Shown one piece after another: positions 31,005 through 41,397 of a DNA stretch of 64,000 nt. Within the stretch, counting starts at the first letter, position 1. The number at the start of each line of letters is the position of its first letter. The stretch covers positions 1 to 64,000 of the forward strand of contig CANROD010000002.1 in NCBI GenBank assembly GCA_947632105.1. Direction: 5' to 3'. The position numbers were made by a program, and so were the translations under genes. This DNA comes from an uncultured Oligella sp. Its GTDB lineage: Bacteria; Pseudomonadota; Gammaproteobacteria; Burkholderiales; Burkholderiaceae_B. Below the pieces are notes generated by a model, which saw only the letters and a program-made list of their open reading frames with translations, made no database searches and had not been told where the DNA came from.

Positions 31005-31640
31005 ATGCAACAAGATATTTATTCCTATAATCCTAATGAGGGACATGGCTTAGCTCATGACCCGCTGAATGCCATTGTGGGGCCCCGCCCAATCGGTTGG
31101 ATAGGTACTAAGAGTAAGAAGGGTAAGTTAAATTTAGCTCCTTTTTCCTTTTTTAATCTTCTCAATTACAACCCACCTGTTTTAATTTTTTCCGGTACTC
31201 GTTCTAAAAAAGACACCATCCAAAATGTACAGGATACGGGAGTTTTTACATGGAACTTGGTGACTCGTGAACTGGCAGAGCAAATGAATTTAACGAGTAC
31301 CGATGACGATGTGGATGAGTTTGATTTTGCTAAGCTGACGCCTTTAAGTGGTGAGTTAGTTGACGCACCACGAGTGGCTGAAAGCTTGGTAAGCATGGAG
31401 TGTAAGCTCCTATCTTGCAATCAACTAGTAGACATTGATGGAGTAGAGCATCCGACTTGGCTCGCCATGGGGCAGGTGGTGCGTGTGCATATCGCACGTT
31501 CGATGATTGATGAGGATAATATTTTTCAAGCACACCGAGCACGTAGAGTACTACGCGCTGGCGGCCCGGCAAATTATTATGAAATTACCGAAGATACTTT
31601 ATTTCAAATGTATCGACCAGAGGCTCAAGTGCCTAAGTAG
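31005..31640 (+). CDS. Flavin reductase family protein
   Basis: 'NAIVGPRPIGWIGTKSKKGKLNLAPFSFFNLLNYNPPVLIF'. Confidence 0.92.
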   Translation: MQQDIYSYNPNEGHGLAHDPLNAIVGPRPIGWIGTKSKKGKLNLAPFSFFNLLNYNPPVLIFSGTRSKKDTIQNVQDTGVFTWNLVTRELAEQMNLTSTDDDVDEFDFAKLTPLSGELVDAPRVAESLVSMECKLLSCNQLVDIDGVEHPTWLAMGQVVRVHIARSMIDEDNIFQAHRARRVLRAGGPANYYEITEDTLFQMYRPEAQVPK

Positions 31641-31647
31641 GCTCAGG

Positions 31648-32571
31648 CTAGATTTTATTAAAAGAAAATTTATGTTTTTGAGCAATTAAGGCCTTACGCA
31701 GTGGGCTAAGGCTTAGACGATGCTCAAAAACATCCTGAGAGTTCTTCAGAGTCTTTTGGAGAAGCTCTTTGTACATGGTGCCAAGGCTGAGGAGAGGACG
31801 TAGTTCACGTATACTCTCTTTAGGTAGTTTGTCTAGCTCAGTTTGAGCCGTATCGAAAAATGACATGGCTCGCTGAGCCTCGAACTCAAGTAGTGATTTG
31901 AAGTTGTCACCGTACTGTCGTTCCTTTATCTGATGCGCCGTGACATTGAATTGACGCAGATCTGACATGGGGATATAAATCCTCCCTTGCATGCTATGTA
32001 AGCCTACATCACGAATCACGATAGTTAAAGCAATTGCTTTAGCTAGGCTTTCAGAGAAAGTTTGTAGTTTTTTTGGCGTATAGTCTTTGCCCAGCAATTG
32101 CCATAGTAGTAGTTTTGTTAGTGAGCCTGCATTTAGTACGAGATAGTTTTCTAGATTGGGCCAATCCAAATATCGCCCTTGGCTAAGATCTATTTCAGTT
32201 GCTTCAATCAGCTCAGAAAAAATTTGATACAGTGCAGCTGAAGTTTGTTTGTCGCTACGAAGCTGTTCAATTAACCCGCCGTCTATTGATAGGGCCTGGG
32301 TGATTGGATGGTTAGGGCTGCCATCCAAACTATGCTCGAGCTCTGAACGCCACCACGATAGCTTAATTCGCGCAACTGAGCTTTCCTTACACTCAATCAA
32401 TACCTCGCTAATTTCTCTATGAAGAGCAAGAATGGCAGTTAAGTGCTTACGTTGCTCCGTCGTACAGGTGAGAAGGGCATAATATATGCTGCTGGCTGGA
32501 CGGTTAATTTTATCTTCGCAATAGGCTAATGGTGTCATAAAAAGAGAATAACGACTTAATGATGGGAACAA
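31648..32571 (-). CDS. Squalene/phytoene synthase family protein with degenerate Asp-rich motifs
   Basis: 'SSIYYALLTCTTEQRKHLTAILALHREI...VARIKLSWWRSEL', 'LTIVIRDVGLHSMQGRIYIP'; start may be at MTPLAYCEDK. Confidence 0.75.
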   Translation of the reverse strand: MFPSLSRYSLFMTPLAYCEDKINRPASSIYYALLTCTTEQRKHLTAILALHREISEVLIECKESSVARIKLSWWRSELEHSLDGSPNHPITQALSIDGGLIEQLRSDKQTSAALYQIFSELIEATEIDLSQGRYLDWPNLENYLVLNAGSLTKLLLWQLLGKDYTPKKLQTFSESLAKAIALTIVIRDVGLHSMQGRIYIPMSDLRQFNVTAHQIKERQYGDNFKSLLEFEAQRAMSFFDTAQTELDKLPKESIRELRPLLSLGTMYKELLQKTLKNSQDVFEHRLSLSPLRKALIAQKHKFSFNKI

Positions 32572-32757
32572 AATAGTATTTTAGCAATAGTCTACGTGAT
32601 AAGCCTTTTTATCGTAGTGAAAGCAGTTTTCATATATGGGTATTAAGTATTTTCAAGTACTGCAGAATCTCTCAAAAGGCGTACAATGATGTTTAGGTTA
32701 ATAGCTATTTATTTTAGCTTTAAAGTTTTTATATAAACTTTTCATAGGGTTGATATC

Positions 32758-33918
32758 TTGCCTCGTCCAATCATAGCAACTATTTCTACTTCAGCAATGG
32801 CCCATAATTTGGATATCGTTCAGCAGCGACTTGAAAAACAAGTGGGTTCTCAGCGTTTTCAGCAGAGTAAAACTATTGCTATTGCCAAAGCAAATGCTTA
32901 TGGGCATAGCATTCAAGCTGCCGTTCGAGGCTTTGCTGCAGCCGATGGTATTGGCGTTATTGAAACTGAGAAGTTGTTCCAACTTCGTGAGCTTGGTTGG
33001 GATAAAGACCTACTGCTGCTAGAGGGTTTTTTTGAGGAGGCTGATTTAGAAATTTTAGAAGCCACTCAAAGCATTACTGTTATTCATAGTCAAGAGCAGT
33101 TAGACGCGTTGCGTATACTGCCCGAGGGGGCAGGGCTTAGGATGATGCTTAAGCTAAATACTGGCATGAACCGTTTAGGTTTTAGACCTGCAGCGTTAGC
33201 CGATGTTTTACCACAACTCGAGCGGCTAAGAGCACAGCGTAAAGTTGCTGAGGTTACTATGATGATGCACTTTGCCGATGCGGATGCACCGGACCGCGCA
33301 TCTTTTGACTATGCTTGGAACGAGATGCGACAGGCGCTTGTACGGTTTACTCCAGCGCTCAAGCAACTTGCAGTTAATAGTTTGAGCGTTTGTAATTCGG
33401 CGGCTACTTTACGTTATGCGGATGAGTTGTTTTTACCCAATTATCAAAACATCGCTCGTCCTGGACTTTGTTTGTATGGAGCGTCTCCGATGGGTAATAT
33501 AGAGGGGCAGGGCTCGCTAGATTTTGAGTTGCGACCGGTGATGACTTTAAAGGCAAAGATTATAGCGATACAGGATATGAAAGCAGGTGAAACAGTAGGC
33601 TACGGCAGTCGCTTTAAGGCGGTAGAAGCAACACGTATTGCAGTAGTGGCTTGTGGCTATGCAGATGGCTATCCACGTTGGGCTGACAGTTCTACAATCG
33701 TGGTGGTAAATGGTAAAGAGACACATCTCGCTGGTCGGGTGTCTATGGATATGATGACCATTAATTTAAACCATATCCCTGAGGCGCAAGTCGGTGATTG
33801 GGTCACTTTGTGGGGTGAGGGTGGTCCAAGCATCGATCAGGTTACCGCCTGTGCCGGAATGGGTTCTTACGAGACTTTTTGTAATTTAAATCAACGAGTA
33901 AATAAGCAAATTATTTAG
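32758..33918 (+). CDS. alr: Alanine racemase
   Basis: 'AIAKANAYGHS', 'LKLNTGMNRLGF', 'GRVSMDMMTINL'; TTG start. Confidence 0.95.
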   Translation: MPRPIIATISTSAMAHNLDIVQQRLEKQVGSQRFQQSKTIAIAKANAYGHSIQAAVRGFAAADGIGVIETEKLFQLRELGWDKDLLLLEGFFEEADLEILEATQSITVIHSQEQLDALRILPEGAGLRMMLKLNTGMNRLGFRPAALADVLPQLERLRAQRKVAEVTMMMHFADADAPDRASFDYAWNEMRQALVRFTPALKQLAVNSLSVCNSAATLRYADELFLPNYQNIARPGLCLYGASPMGNIEGQGSLDFELRPVMTLKAKIIAIQDMKAGETVGYGSRFKAVEATRIAVVACGYADGYPRWADSSTIVVVNGKETHLAGRVSMDMMTINLNHIPEAQVGDWVTLWGEGGPSIDQVTACAGMGSYETFCNLNQRVNKQII

Positions 33919-33925
33919 TAGTGAC

Positions 33926-35296
33926 ATGGCCAAAGCGAAAACAATATTTACTTGCCAATCATGTGGTGGTACCACACTGAGATGGCAAGGGCAGTGTCCT
34001 CATTGCCAAGAGTGGAATACCTTAGAAGAAACGGTTGAGCAGCAGGTTTCTAAAAAAGTGGTGGTTAATCGATTTAATCATTTAGCAGCGACCACTCCGG
34101 TGCGTCGACTGGCTGATGTGCAAATGCAGGAGATACCACGAATGAGTACCGGTTCAGAGGAGTTTGACCGTGTGCTTGGAGGTGGTTTGGTGCCGGGCTC
34201 TGTAGTGTTGATTGGAGGTGATCCTGGGATTGGTAAGTCGACTCTATTGTTGCAGGTCTTAACCAGTCTTTCGACGACTGAGGATGTTCTTTACGTGACC
34301 GGTGAGGAGTCGGATCAGCAGGTAGCCTTGCGTGCTAAGCGTTTGGAGTTAAATACCGAGTCTGTACAGTTATTGGCAGAGATTCAGTTAGAGTCAATTC
34401 AGCAAGCAGTTCAGGAATTAAATCCTAAAGTAGTGGTGATTGATTCGATTCAAACAATGTTTTCAGGTGAGTTAACAGCTGCCCCTGGTTCAGTGTCACA
34501 GGTTAGAGAGTGTGCGGCGCAACTTACTCGCATGGCTAAGCAAAGTGGTATCTCACTCGTGATGATTGGCCATGTAACCAAAGATGGTAGCTTGGCAGGA
34601 CCACGAGTGCTTGAGCATATTGTTGATACAGTATTATATTTTGAGGGAGATAATCACTCCTCACATCGTTTGATTCGAGCCTTCAAAAATCGCTTTGGTG
34701 CAGTTAATGAGTTGGGTGTGTTTGCCATGACTGACAAGGGCCTCAGAGGGATTAGTAACCCTTCAGCTATCTTCCTTTCGCAGCACTCGACTGATATTGC
34801 AGGTTCGTGTGTTATGGCTACTCAGGAGGGGACTCGACCTTTATTGGTAGAAATTCAGGCCTTGGCTGATGCTGCTCATGTACCAAACCCCAGACGCCTA
34901 AGCATTGGCTTGGAAGGAAGTCGTTTAGCCATGTTGCTAGCGGTTCTACATCGTCATGGTGGTATTCCTAGTTTTGACCATGACGTATTTATTAATGCGG
35001 TAGGGGGCGTGAGAATTACTGAAACTGCCTCTGATTTACCTGTGTTATTGGCAATTATTTCTTCAATGCGCGATAAGCCATTGCCGAAGGGTTTTTTTGC
35101 TTTTGGTGAGGTGGGCTTGGCAGGCGAAATTAGGCCTGCAACTCGTGGTCAAGAGCGCTTAAAAGAAGCCGCTAAATTGGGTTTTGAGGTGGCAATGGTG
35201 CCGAAGCACAATGTCCCCAAACAAAAAATAGCGGGTTTAACCATTTGGCCTGTGTCACGTTTGGCCGATATATTTGATTTTTTGAGAAGAGACTAG
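33926..35296 (+). CDS. radA: DNA repair protein RadA
   Basis: Zinc finger CQSCGG...CPHCQEW; 'LIGGDPGIGKSTLLLQ'; KNRFG motif; LonC-like C-terminus. Confidence 0.97.
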   Translation: MAKAKTIFTCQSCGGTTLRWQGQCPHCQEWNTLEETVEQQVSKKVVVNRFNHLAATTPVRRLADVQMQEIPRMSTGSEEFDRVLGGGLVPGSVVLIGGDPGIGKSTLLLQVLTSLSTTEDVLYVTGEESDQQVALRAKRLELNTESVQLLAEIQLESIQQAVQELNPKVVVIDSIQTMFSGELTAAPGSVSQVRECAAQLTRMAKQSGISLVMIGHVTKDGSLAGPRVLEHIVDTVLYFEGDNHSSHRLIRAFKNRFGAVNELGVFAMTDKGLRGISNPSAIFLSQHSTDIAGSCVMATQEGTRPLLVEIQALADAAHVPNPRRLSIGLEGSRLAMLLAVLHRHGGIPSFDHDVFINAVGGVRITETASDLPVLLAIISSMRDKPLPKGFFAFGEVGLAGEIRPATRGQERLKEAAKLGFEVAMVPKHNVPKQKIAGLTIWPVSRLADIFDFLRRD

Positions 35297-35300
35297 AGCC

Positions 35301-36071
35301 GTGGAAGTTGTATTAAGCTTTGCCTTGTTTGTGGCTTTAGGCGCTATTATTGGCTTTGTTGGTGCTTTAGTAGGCATTGGCGGTGGCATTGTTGCGATTC
35401 CTATGTTGGCTATTGTCTTTGATATGCCACAGCAACTAGCTCAAGGTACGGGGATGGTGATGATTGTTGCCAATGTTTTTCTTGCCGTGTATGGCTACAA
35501 TAAAAACAATAAAATTGACTTTAAGGGCGTAAGTCTTGCAATTATTGTCAATGTGGTTGTGACTAATTTTTCATCGCTGTTAGCGCAAGGGGTTGATCCT
35601 CTGCTGTTGAGACGTCTCTTTGCTATCCTGCTTTTTATTCTCTCATTATTGTATTTTTGGCAAACTCGTCCGCGCAAAAATATTGATATGACTAAGGTAT
35701 CGCCGGAGCCGAAAAAAATGAGTCAAGTTGGCTTTTTGGGACTGGGTGTTGCAGCAGGTTTGGTAGGTGGTTTTTTTGGTGTGGGTGGTTCTTTGGTGGC
35801 AGTGCCTATCCTGACGATGATTTACGGATATAGACAGGTTGTGGCTCAGGGTATTGGTTTAGCCTTAGTTTTACCCGGTGTAAGCATGGCTTTAATTACC
35901 TATAGTTGGCATGGAAATACGGACTGGACTGTAGGCATTGCCTTGGCGATTGGTGGTGTTATGCTAGTTAAGCAGGGGATACAATTAGCTGTGCGCTTAT
36001 CCGAGATCTTTTTAAAAAGACTGTTTGCGGTAGTGCTACTGTTGACCGTTGTGCTCATGCTTTTCAAGTAG
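35301..36071 (+). CDS. Sulfite exporter TauE/SafE family protein
   Basis: Multi-TM with duplicated 'GFVGALVGIGGGIVAIPML' / 'GLVGGFFGVGGSLVAVPIL'; GTG start. Confidence 0.93.
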   Translation: MEVVLSFALFVALGAIIGFVGALVGIGGGIVAIPMLAIVFDMPQQLAQGTGMVMIVANVFLAVYGYNKNNKIDFKGVSLAIIVNVVVTNFSSLLAQGVDPLLLRRLFAILLFILSLLYFWQTRPRKNIDMTKVSPEPKKMSQVGFLGLGVAAGLVGGFFGVGGSLVAVPILTMIYGYRQVVAQGIGLALVLPGVSMALITYSWHGNTDWTVGIALAIGGVMLVKQGIQLAVRLSEIFLKRLFAVVLLLTVVLMLFK

Positions 36072-36127
36072 CAACCAAATCATATTAATATTTTACGGCC
36101 TTAAAGACTTTATCGGAACGACTGTTT

Positions 36128-36886
36128 ATGGATACTAAAGCTACTTTCCAAGGGGATGATTGGGGCGTTCAACTTCATACTGATTGGCAAGAGGCTCTCC
36201 TTAAAAGTGGGGTAGAGCTTAAGGATGCCCTTAGCCCAGCACTTTTCACGGCTGAGTATTATCAGTCGCAAGCACAAAGAGTTAGTGCGGGCGGACGTAA
36301 TGCTGCTTGGTATATTCCTACCCCAATCGGTTCTGCTGTATTAAGACAGTACCGACGTGGGGGGGTAGTTGGTCGATTTAATCAATCTAAGTATATTTTT
36401 AGTAGTCCTCAGAAAACACGCTCTTTCCAAGAGTTTGCCATTATTAATTACTTATATAATGCTGGACTAACAGTACCTAAAGCACTTGCTGCTTATTATC
36501 ACAAAAAAGGGCTATTTTGTGAGATGGCATTAATTACCAGTCTGATAGAAGATACTATACCGCTAGCTGTGATTTGTCAGCAATTTATAAATAAGGAAAT
36601 TAGCAAGGAGCAAGCGGTAAGCTATGCCCATGTCACCGCACAAAAAATAAGACAAATGCACGATTTAGACGTGTGGCATGCGGATTTAAATGCGTACAAT
36701 ATTCTCTGTGCTCAGGCTACGTCGGATGCCTATTTGATTGATTTTGATAAAGCGCAAAAGATAAAGTTAAGCGATAGTCAAAGACAGCAAAATTTAGCTC
36801 GTCTGCAACGCTCACTATTAAAGGTCTGTGGTGAGCAAAGTATTGTATTTATGGAACAATTGTCACAATTTTATTATAAAATCTGA
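36128..36886 (+). CDS. kdkA: 3-deoxy-D-manno-octulosonic acid (KDO) kinase
   Basis: 'VLRQYRRGGVVGRFNQSKYIF', kinase loop 'WHADLNAYNILC', 'YLIDFDKAQ'. Confidence 0.88.
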   Translation: MDTKATFQGDDWGVQLHTDWQEALLKSGVELKDALSPALFTAEYYQSQAQRVSAGGRNAAWYIPTPIGSAVLRQYRRGGVVGRFNQSKYIFSSPQKTRSFQEFAIINYLYNAGLTVPKALAAYYHKKGLFCEMALITSLIEDTIPLAVICQQFINKEISKEQAVSYAHVTAQKIRQMHDLDVWHADLNAYNILCAQATSDAYLIDFDKAQKIKLSDSQRQQNLARLQRSLLKVCGEQSIVFMEQLSQFYYKI

Positions 36887-36963
36887 CAAAGTTGACCATT
36901 TTTTTTATATTTATCTATATTATTAGTTTTTTGTTTTAGTTTTTGTATTAGGGGATTGTTCTG

Positions 36964-38061
36964 ATGAAATTGAAGTCTATTGCTCTCTCTTTAATGGCAT
37001 ATGCACTTGTTGCAGGTGTTGCTACAGCCGAAGATAGTAGTGTGGTGAATGTCTATAATTGGGCAGAGTACACGGCTCCCGATACGATTCCTGGTTTTGA
37101 GCGTGAGACGGGTATTAAAGTTCGTTATGACACCTATGATACAAATGATATTCTCCAAGCCAAGCTATTAACTGGTAACTCGGGCTATGATGTTGTCGTT
37201 CCTGCAACTCATTATGCTGCACGTCAAATTGAAGCTGGTCTATTGCAAAAGCTCGATAAATCTCAAATCCCTAATTGGGAACATTTAGACTCTGAGATTA
37301 TGGCTGTTGTTGCTCAGGTTGACCCAAATAATGAGTACTTAATTCCTTGGGGATATGGTACTAACGGCCTTGGTTATAACCTCACTAAGGTTAAAGAGAT
37401 CATGGGCGAGGACTATGATTTCAGTGATTGGTCTAACTTGTTTGATCCCGCTAAGGTTGAAAAGTTACGTAGTTGTGGAGTGTCCATTTTAGATGAAGCT
37501 GCCCAAGTTTTCCCTGCCGTGCTGCATTATTTAGGCAAGGATCCAAATAGCTCCGACGAGGCTGATTATCGTGAAGCGATTGAGGTACTTAAAAGCATTC
37601 GACCCTATGTTCGTCAGTTTAGTTCTTCAGGTTATATTGATGAGTTAGCTTCTGGAGATTTATGCTTTGTCTATGGTTTTAGTGGTGATGTGATGATTGC
37701 AGCAGATCGCGCCAAAGAGGCTAATCGCGAGTTTGAAGTTGTTTACGTTACGCCGAATGACGGTGCGCCAGTTTGGTTTGATACAATGGCGGTTCCTAAA
37801 GATGCGCCTAACTTCGATAATGCAATGAAGTTTATTAACTACATTGAGACACCGGAAGTACATGCAGCTATTACCAATGAAATGTTTTTTACTAACGCCA
37901 ACAAATCGGCACGTAAGCATGTTTTACCAGAGCTTGCAGCAAATGAAGAGTTGTATCCTAGTCCAGAAAAAGCTAAGACTTTGTTTGTAATTAAGCCACA
38001 ACCGATGAAAATTCTTCGATTGCAAACTCGTTTATGGGCAGAGTTAAAAGCAGGTCGTTAG
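36964..38061 (+). CDS. potF: Putrescine/spermidine ABC transporter substrate-binding protein
   Basis: 'VVNVYNWAEYTAPDTIPGFERETGIKVRYDTYDTNDILQAKLLTGNSGYDVVVP'. Confidence 0.94.
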   Translation: MKLKSIALSLMAYALVAGVATAEDSSVVNVYNWAEYTAPDTIPGFERETGIKVRYDTYDTNDILQAKLLTGNSGYDVVVPATHYAARQIEAGLLQKLDKSQIPNWEHLDSEIMAVVAQVDPNNEYLIPWGYGTNGLGYNLTKVKEIMGEDYDFSDWSNLFDPAKVEKLRSCGVSILDEAAQVFPAVLHYLGKDPNSSDEADYREAIEVLKSIRPYVRQFSSSGYIDELASGDLCFVYGFSGDVMIAADRAKEANREFEVVYVTPNDGAPVWFDTMAVPKDAPNFDNAMKFINYIETPEVHAAITNEMFFTNANKSARKHVLPELAANEELYPSPEKAKTLFVIKPQPMKILRLQTRLWAELKAGR

Positions 38062-38095
38062 TTACTAGACATTAACTAGCTAGTTTTAGTTTATA

Positions 38096-38141
38096 AAATG
38101 GCCCGTATCGATTGAGTTTTTGCTTAGTCTACGGGCCATTT
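38096..38141 (+). terminator. Intra-operon hairpin/attenuator between potF and potG
   Basis: AAATGGCCCGTA...TACGGGCCATTT perfect 12-bp stem. Confidence 0.65.
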
Positions 38142-38163
38142 ATCAATTTATCAAATAGGGATC

Positions 38164-39294
38164 GTGAGCGAAATGACAGAAGGGCGTATAGCAACACATG
38201 CTACAACTGATGATGAGTTTTTAAAACTTGTCGATTTAAAAAAAATTTTTGGTGACGTAGTTGCAGTTAAAGGTGTTGACCTGACGGTTAAGCGTAATGA
38301 GATATTTGCTCTATTAGGGAGTTCGGGCTGTGGTAAGTCGACGTTATTACGTATGTTGGCAGGTTTTGAAAGGCCTACTTCTGGACAAATCTTTCTTGAC
38401 GGTGAGGATATTGCTAATGTGCCACCTTATAAGCGTCCGGTAAATATGATGTTTCAATCCTATGCGTTATTCCCGCACATGACGGTGGAGGCTAATGTAG
38501 CCTTTGGATTAAAGCAGGAAGGTGTGGATAAGCAGGAAATACAGCAGCGAGTCTTTGATGCTTTAGATTTGGTCCAGATGGCAGGTTATGCGCGTCGCAA
38601 ACCTTCACAATTATCGGGTGGTCAGCAGCAACGTGTTGCCTTAGCGCGTAGCTTAGTTAAGCGTCCTAAGCTATTGCTATTGGATGAACCGATGTCAGCT
38701 TTAGATAAGCAAATTCGTCAAAAAACACAAATTGAGCTGAGTAAAATTATTGAACAGGTTGGTGTAACTTGTATTATGGTGACTCATGATCAGGAAGAGG
38801 CGATGACGATGGCTAACCGTTTAGCAGTGATGACGGCTGGTGAAATTATTCAACACGGTACACCCGAAGAGGTTTATAACTTTCCTAATTCGCAATTTGT
38901 TGCCAGTTTTATTGGTAATACTAATATCTTTAAAGGTCGTATTGTTGTAGACGAACCCGATCACGTATTAATTGAGTCAGAGGATTTAGAGGATCCACTT
39001 TACGTCAATCACGGGGTGAATGAACCGTTAGGTATGGAGGTTTATGTGTCAGTGCGTCCTGAGCAAATTCGCATATTACTAGAAAAGCCAGACGATTCGG
39101 TCAATGTAGCCCATGGTGTAGTTACGCACGTCGCTTGGATGGGTAGCTATATGCTGTATCAAATTGAATTGGAGTCGGGCAAGGTAGTGGATGTTAGTAT
39201 GTCTGCACTCACTGAGTTAGAAGATAATCCGAGTATTGATGACGAGGTTTACATCACTTGGGCAGCAGATAGCGGAACGGTATTACCATCATGA
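38164..39294 (+). CDS. potG: Polyamine ABC transporter ATP-binding protein
   Basis: LLGSSGCGKSTLLRMLAGFE, LSGGQQQRVALARSL, LLDEPMSALD. Confidence 0.94.
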   Translation: MSEMTEGRIATHATTDDEFLKLVDLKKIFGDVVAVKGVDLTVKRNEIFALLGSSGCGKSTLLRMLAGFERPTSGQIFLDGEDIANVPPYKRPVNMMFQSYALFPHMTVEANVAFGLKQEGVDKQEIQQRVFDALDLVQMAGYARRKPSQLSGGQQQRVALARSLVKRPKLLLLDEPMSALDKQIRQKTQIELSKIIEQVGVTCIMVTHDQEEAMTMANRLAVMTAGEIIQHGTPEEVYNFPNSQFVASFIGNTNIFKGRIVVDEPDHVLIESEDLEDPLYVNHGVNEPLGMEVYVSVRPEQIRILLEKPDDSVNVAHGVVTHVAWMGSYMLYQIELESGKVVDVSMSALTELEDNPSIDDEVYITWAADSGTVLPS

Positions 39295-40202
39295 CGAAAT
39301 CTACTAACTTACTTTCTCGTTTATTGAATCGTGAGTATTTAAGTATTGTACCTCCCTATGCGTGGTTAGTTTTAACACTTTTAGTACCTTTTCTAATTGT
39401 TTTAAAAATTAGTTTCGCTGAGTCAATTTTTGGACAACCTCCGTATTCTCAACTTTTGGAATACAAAGATGGTGTATTAAGAATAGCTTTATATTTAGAG
39501 AGCTATATTTCCTTATTTACTGATTCACTTTTTGTGGATGCCTATTTACGATCAATCAAGATGGCGGCTATCTCAACGTTATTTTGTATTTTGATTGGTT
39601 ATCCGATGGCGTATTTTATTGCACAGTCCAACCCTAAAGTACGAAATTTGTTGTTACTAGGTGTGATTTTGCCTCTTTGGACGTCACTTCTTTTACGCGT
39701 TTATGCGTGGGCGGGTATCTTGCGTAATGAGGGACTTTTAAATAACTTTTTAATGTGGACAGGACTTATTAGTGAGCCTATTGAACTCTACAGAACGGAT
39801 GTTGCAGTGTATATAGGTTTGATTTACACTTATTTGCCATTTTTTATCTTGCCTCTTTATACCAATCTATTAAAGCATGATCAGCGTCTCTTGGATGCTG
39901 CTTATGATCTTGGCGCAAAGCCATTCAAAGCATTTTTAACCATTACATTGCCATTGTCTGCTTCTGGGGTTATCGCCGGAGCGATGTTAGTATTTATTCC
40001 TACAGTAGGGGAGTACGTTATTCCGGAGTTGTTAGGTGGTACAAATACATATATGATTGGTCGTGTAATGTGGGATCAATACTTTACTAACTCAAACTGG
40101 CCGATGGCTGCTGCAATTGCGGTGGTAATGCTGATGATTTTATTAATTCCACTGGTATTGTTCCAAATTAACCAAGCGAAGCAATTTAAGGAGCAAGACT
40201 AA
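39291..40202 (+). CDS. potH: Polyamine ABC transporter permease
   Basis: 'YPMAYFIAQSNPKVRNLLLLGVILPLWTSLLLRVYAW', 'AAYDLGAKPFKAFLTITLPLSASG'. Confidence 0.93.
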   Translation: MTKSTNLLSRLLNREYLSIVPPYAWLVLTLLVPFLIVLKISFAESIFGQPPYSQLLEYKDGVLRIALYLESYISLFTDSLFVDAYLRSIKMAAISTLFCILIGYPMAYFIAQSNPKVRNLLLLGVILPLWTSLLLRVYAWAGILRNEGLLNNFLMWTGLISEPIELYRTDVAVYIGLIYTYLPFFILPLYTNLLKHDQRLLDAAYDLGAKPFKAFLTITLPLSASGVIAGAMLVFIPTVGEYVIPELLGGTNTYMIGRVMWDQYFTNSNWPMAAAIAVVMLMILLIPLVLFQINQAKQFKEQD

Positions 40203-40996
40203 TGAGAGTAGGAACTTGCTTTAAATATTTAGTGTTTATTTTAGGTTTCGGTTTTTTATATTTACCGATAGTTTCACTGGTTGTTTTTTCTTTTAATGAC
40301 TCAGCATTGCAATCAACTTGGACTGGTTTTTCTTTCCGTTGGTACCAAAAGTTATTTGAGGATACAAACCTTTTAAGAGCGGCATGGTTGTCGATCAAAA
40401 TTGCTGTGTTATCCGCTACGGCAGCGGTTGTTATTGGGACGTGGGCAGCTTATATTATGGTTCGTAAGGGACCATTTTTAGGGTTTTCACTCTTTATTGG
40501 TATGTTAAATGCGCCATTGGTTATTCCTGAAGTTATTTTGGGAGTGTCGGTCTTATTGATGATTATTGAGTTTAGGTCGAGTATTGGTTTTCCTGCTGAA
40601 AATGGTATTTTCACAATTTGGGTCGGCCACGTAGTACTCTGCGTGGCTTATGTAGCAATCGTTGTAGCATCTCGTATTCGTGAGCTTGACCGTTCATTAG
40701 AAGAGGCAGCTCTGGATTTAGGTGCAACGCCATTAAAGGTGTTTTTTAGTATTGTCTTGCCACTTATCGTGCCGTCAATGATCGCTGCATGGCTGCTAGC
40801 CTTTACATTATCCATGGATGATGTGGTAATTTCCTCTTTTTTAAATGGACCAGGTTATACCACCTTACCGGTTGAGGTTTTTTCACGGGTGAGATTGGGT
40901 ATTAAACCAGAGGTGAATGCATTAGCGACTATTATGATTTTCATTGTTGGCGTTTGTGTCATAATCGGCAATCGCTTACAGTTTAGAAAGAAGTGA
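40202..40996 (+). CDS. potI: Polyamine ABC transporter permease
   Basis: 'FSFRWYQKLFEDTNLLRAAWLSIKIA', 'EEAALDLGATPLKVFFSIVLPLI'. Confidence 0.93.
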   Translation: MRVGTCFKYLVFILGFGFLYLPIVSLVVFSFNDSALQSTWTGFSFRWYQKLFEDTNLLRAAWLSIKIAVLSATAAVVIGTWAAYIMVRKGPFLGFSLFIGMLNAPLVIPEVILGVSVLLMIIEFRSSIGFPAENGIFTIWVGHVVLCVAYVAIVVASRIRELDRSLEEAALDLGATPLKVFFSIVLPLIVPSMIAAWLLAFTLSMDDVVISSFLNGPGYTTLPVEVFSRVRLGIKPEVNALATIMIFIVGVCVIIGNRLQFRKK

Positions 40997-41049
40997 GTGC
41001 TAAGTGCTTTGTCTGTTCTATCAGTAGCCTAAATTAATTAAGGTGTATT

Positions 41050-41397
41050 ATGTCTTTTACAATATTCGGTTTAAAGCGCTGTAGTACTTGCGTTAAAGCT
41101 AAAAAGTTTCTAGAAACTCAGGGTTATCAGGTTGAGATGGTTGATGTTCGTGAGCAGGTGCCAAGCACTGAGCAATTAAGTCAATGGGCAGATGCTTTGG
41201 GCTGGGATAAGTTAATTAACAAAGCATCTCAAACATGGCGTCAGTTAGACGAGGCGTCAAAAGATCTTGATTCTGATGAGGAGCGCATCACTTTGATTCA
41301 AGCGAATCCTAGTGTGATGAAACGACCATTGCTTGTCTATCCTGAGGGGTTTAAACTGGGTTTTTCAGAAAAACTGTATCAGGAGTTTGTGGTATGA
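41050..41397 (+). CDS. ArsC/Spx family protein (YffB-like)
   Basis: 'FTIFGLKRCSTCVKAKKFLE' and 'NPSVMKRPLLVYPEGFKLGFSEKLYQ'. Confidence 0.92.
   Translation: MSFTIFGLKRCSTCVKAKKFLETQGYQVEMVDVREQVPSTEQLSQWADALGWDKLINKASQTWRQLDEASKDLDSDEERITLIQANPSVMKRPLLVYPEGFKLGFSEKLYQEFVV

Noticed and set aside
32598-32626. Imperfect hairpin CTACGTGATAAG...TTATCGTAG upstream of alr
   Set aside because: Weak, interrupted stem without a U-tract; not convincing as a terminator or riboswitch.
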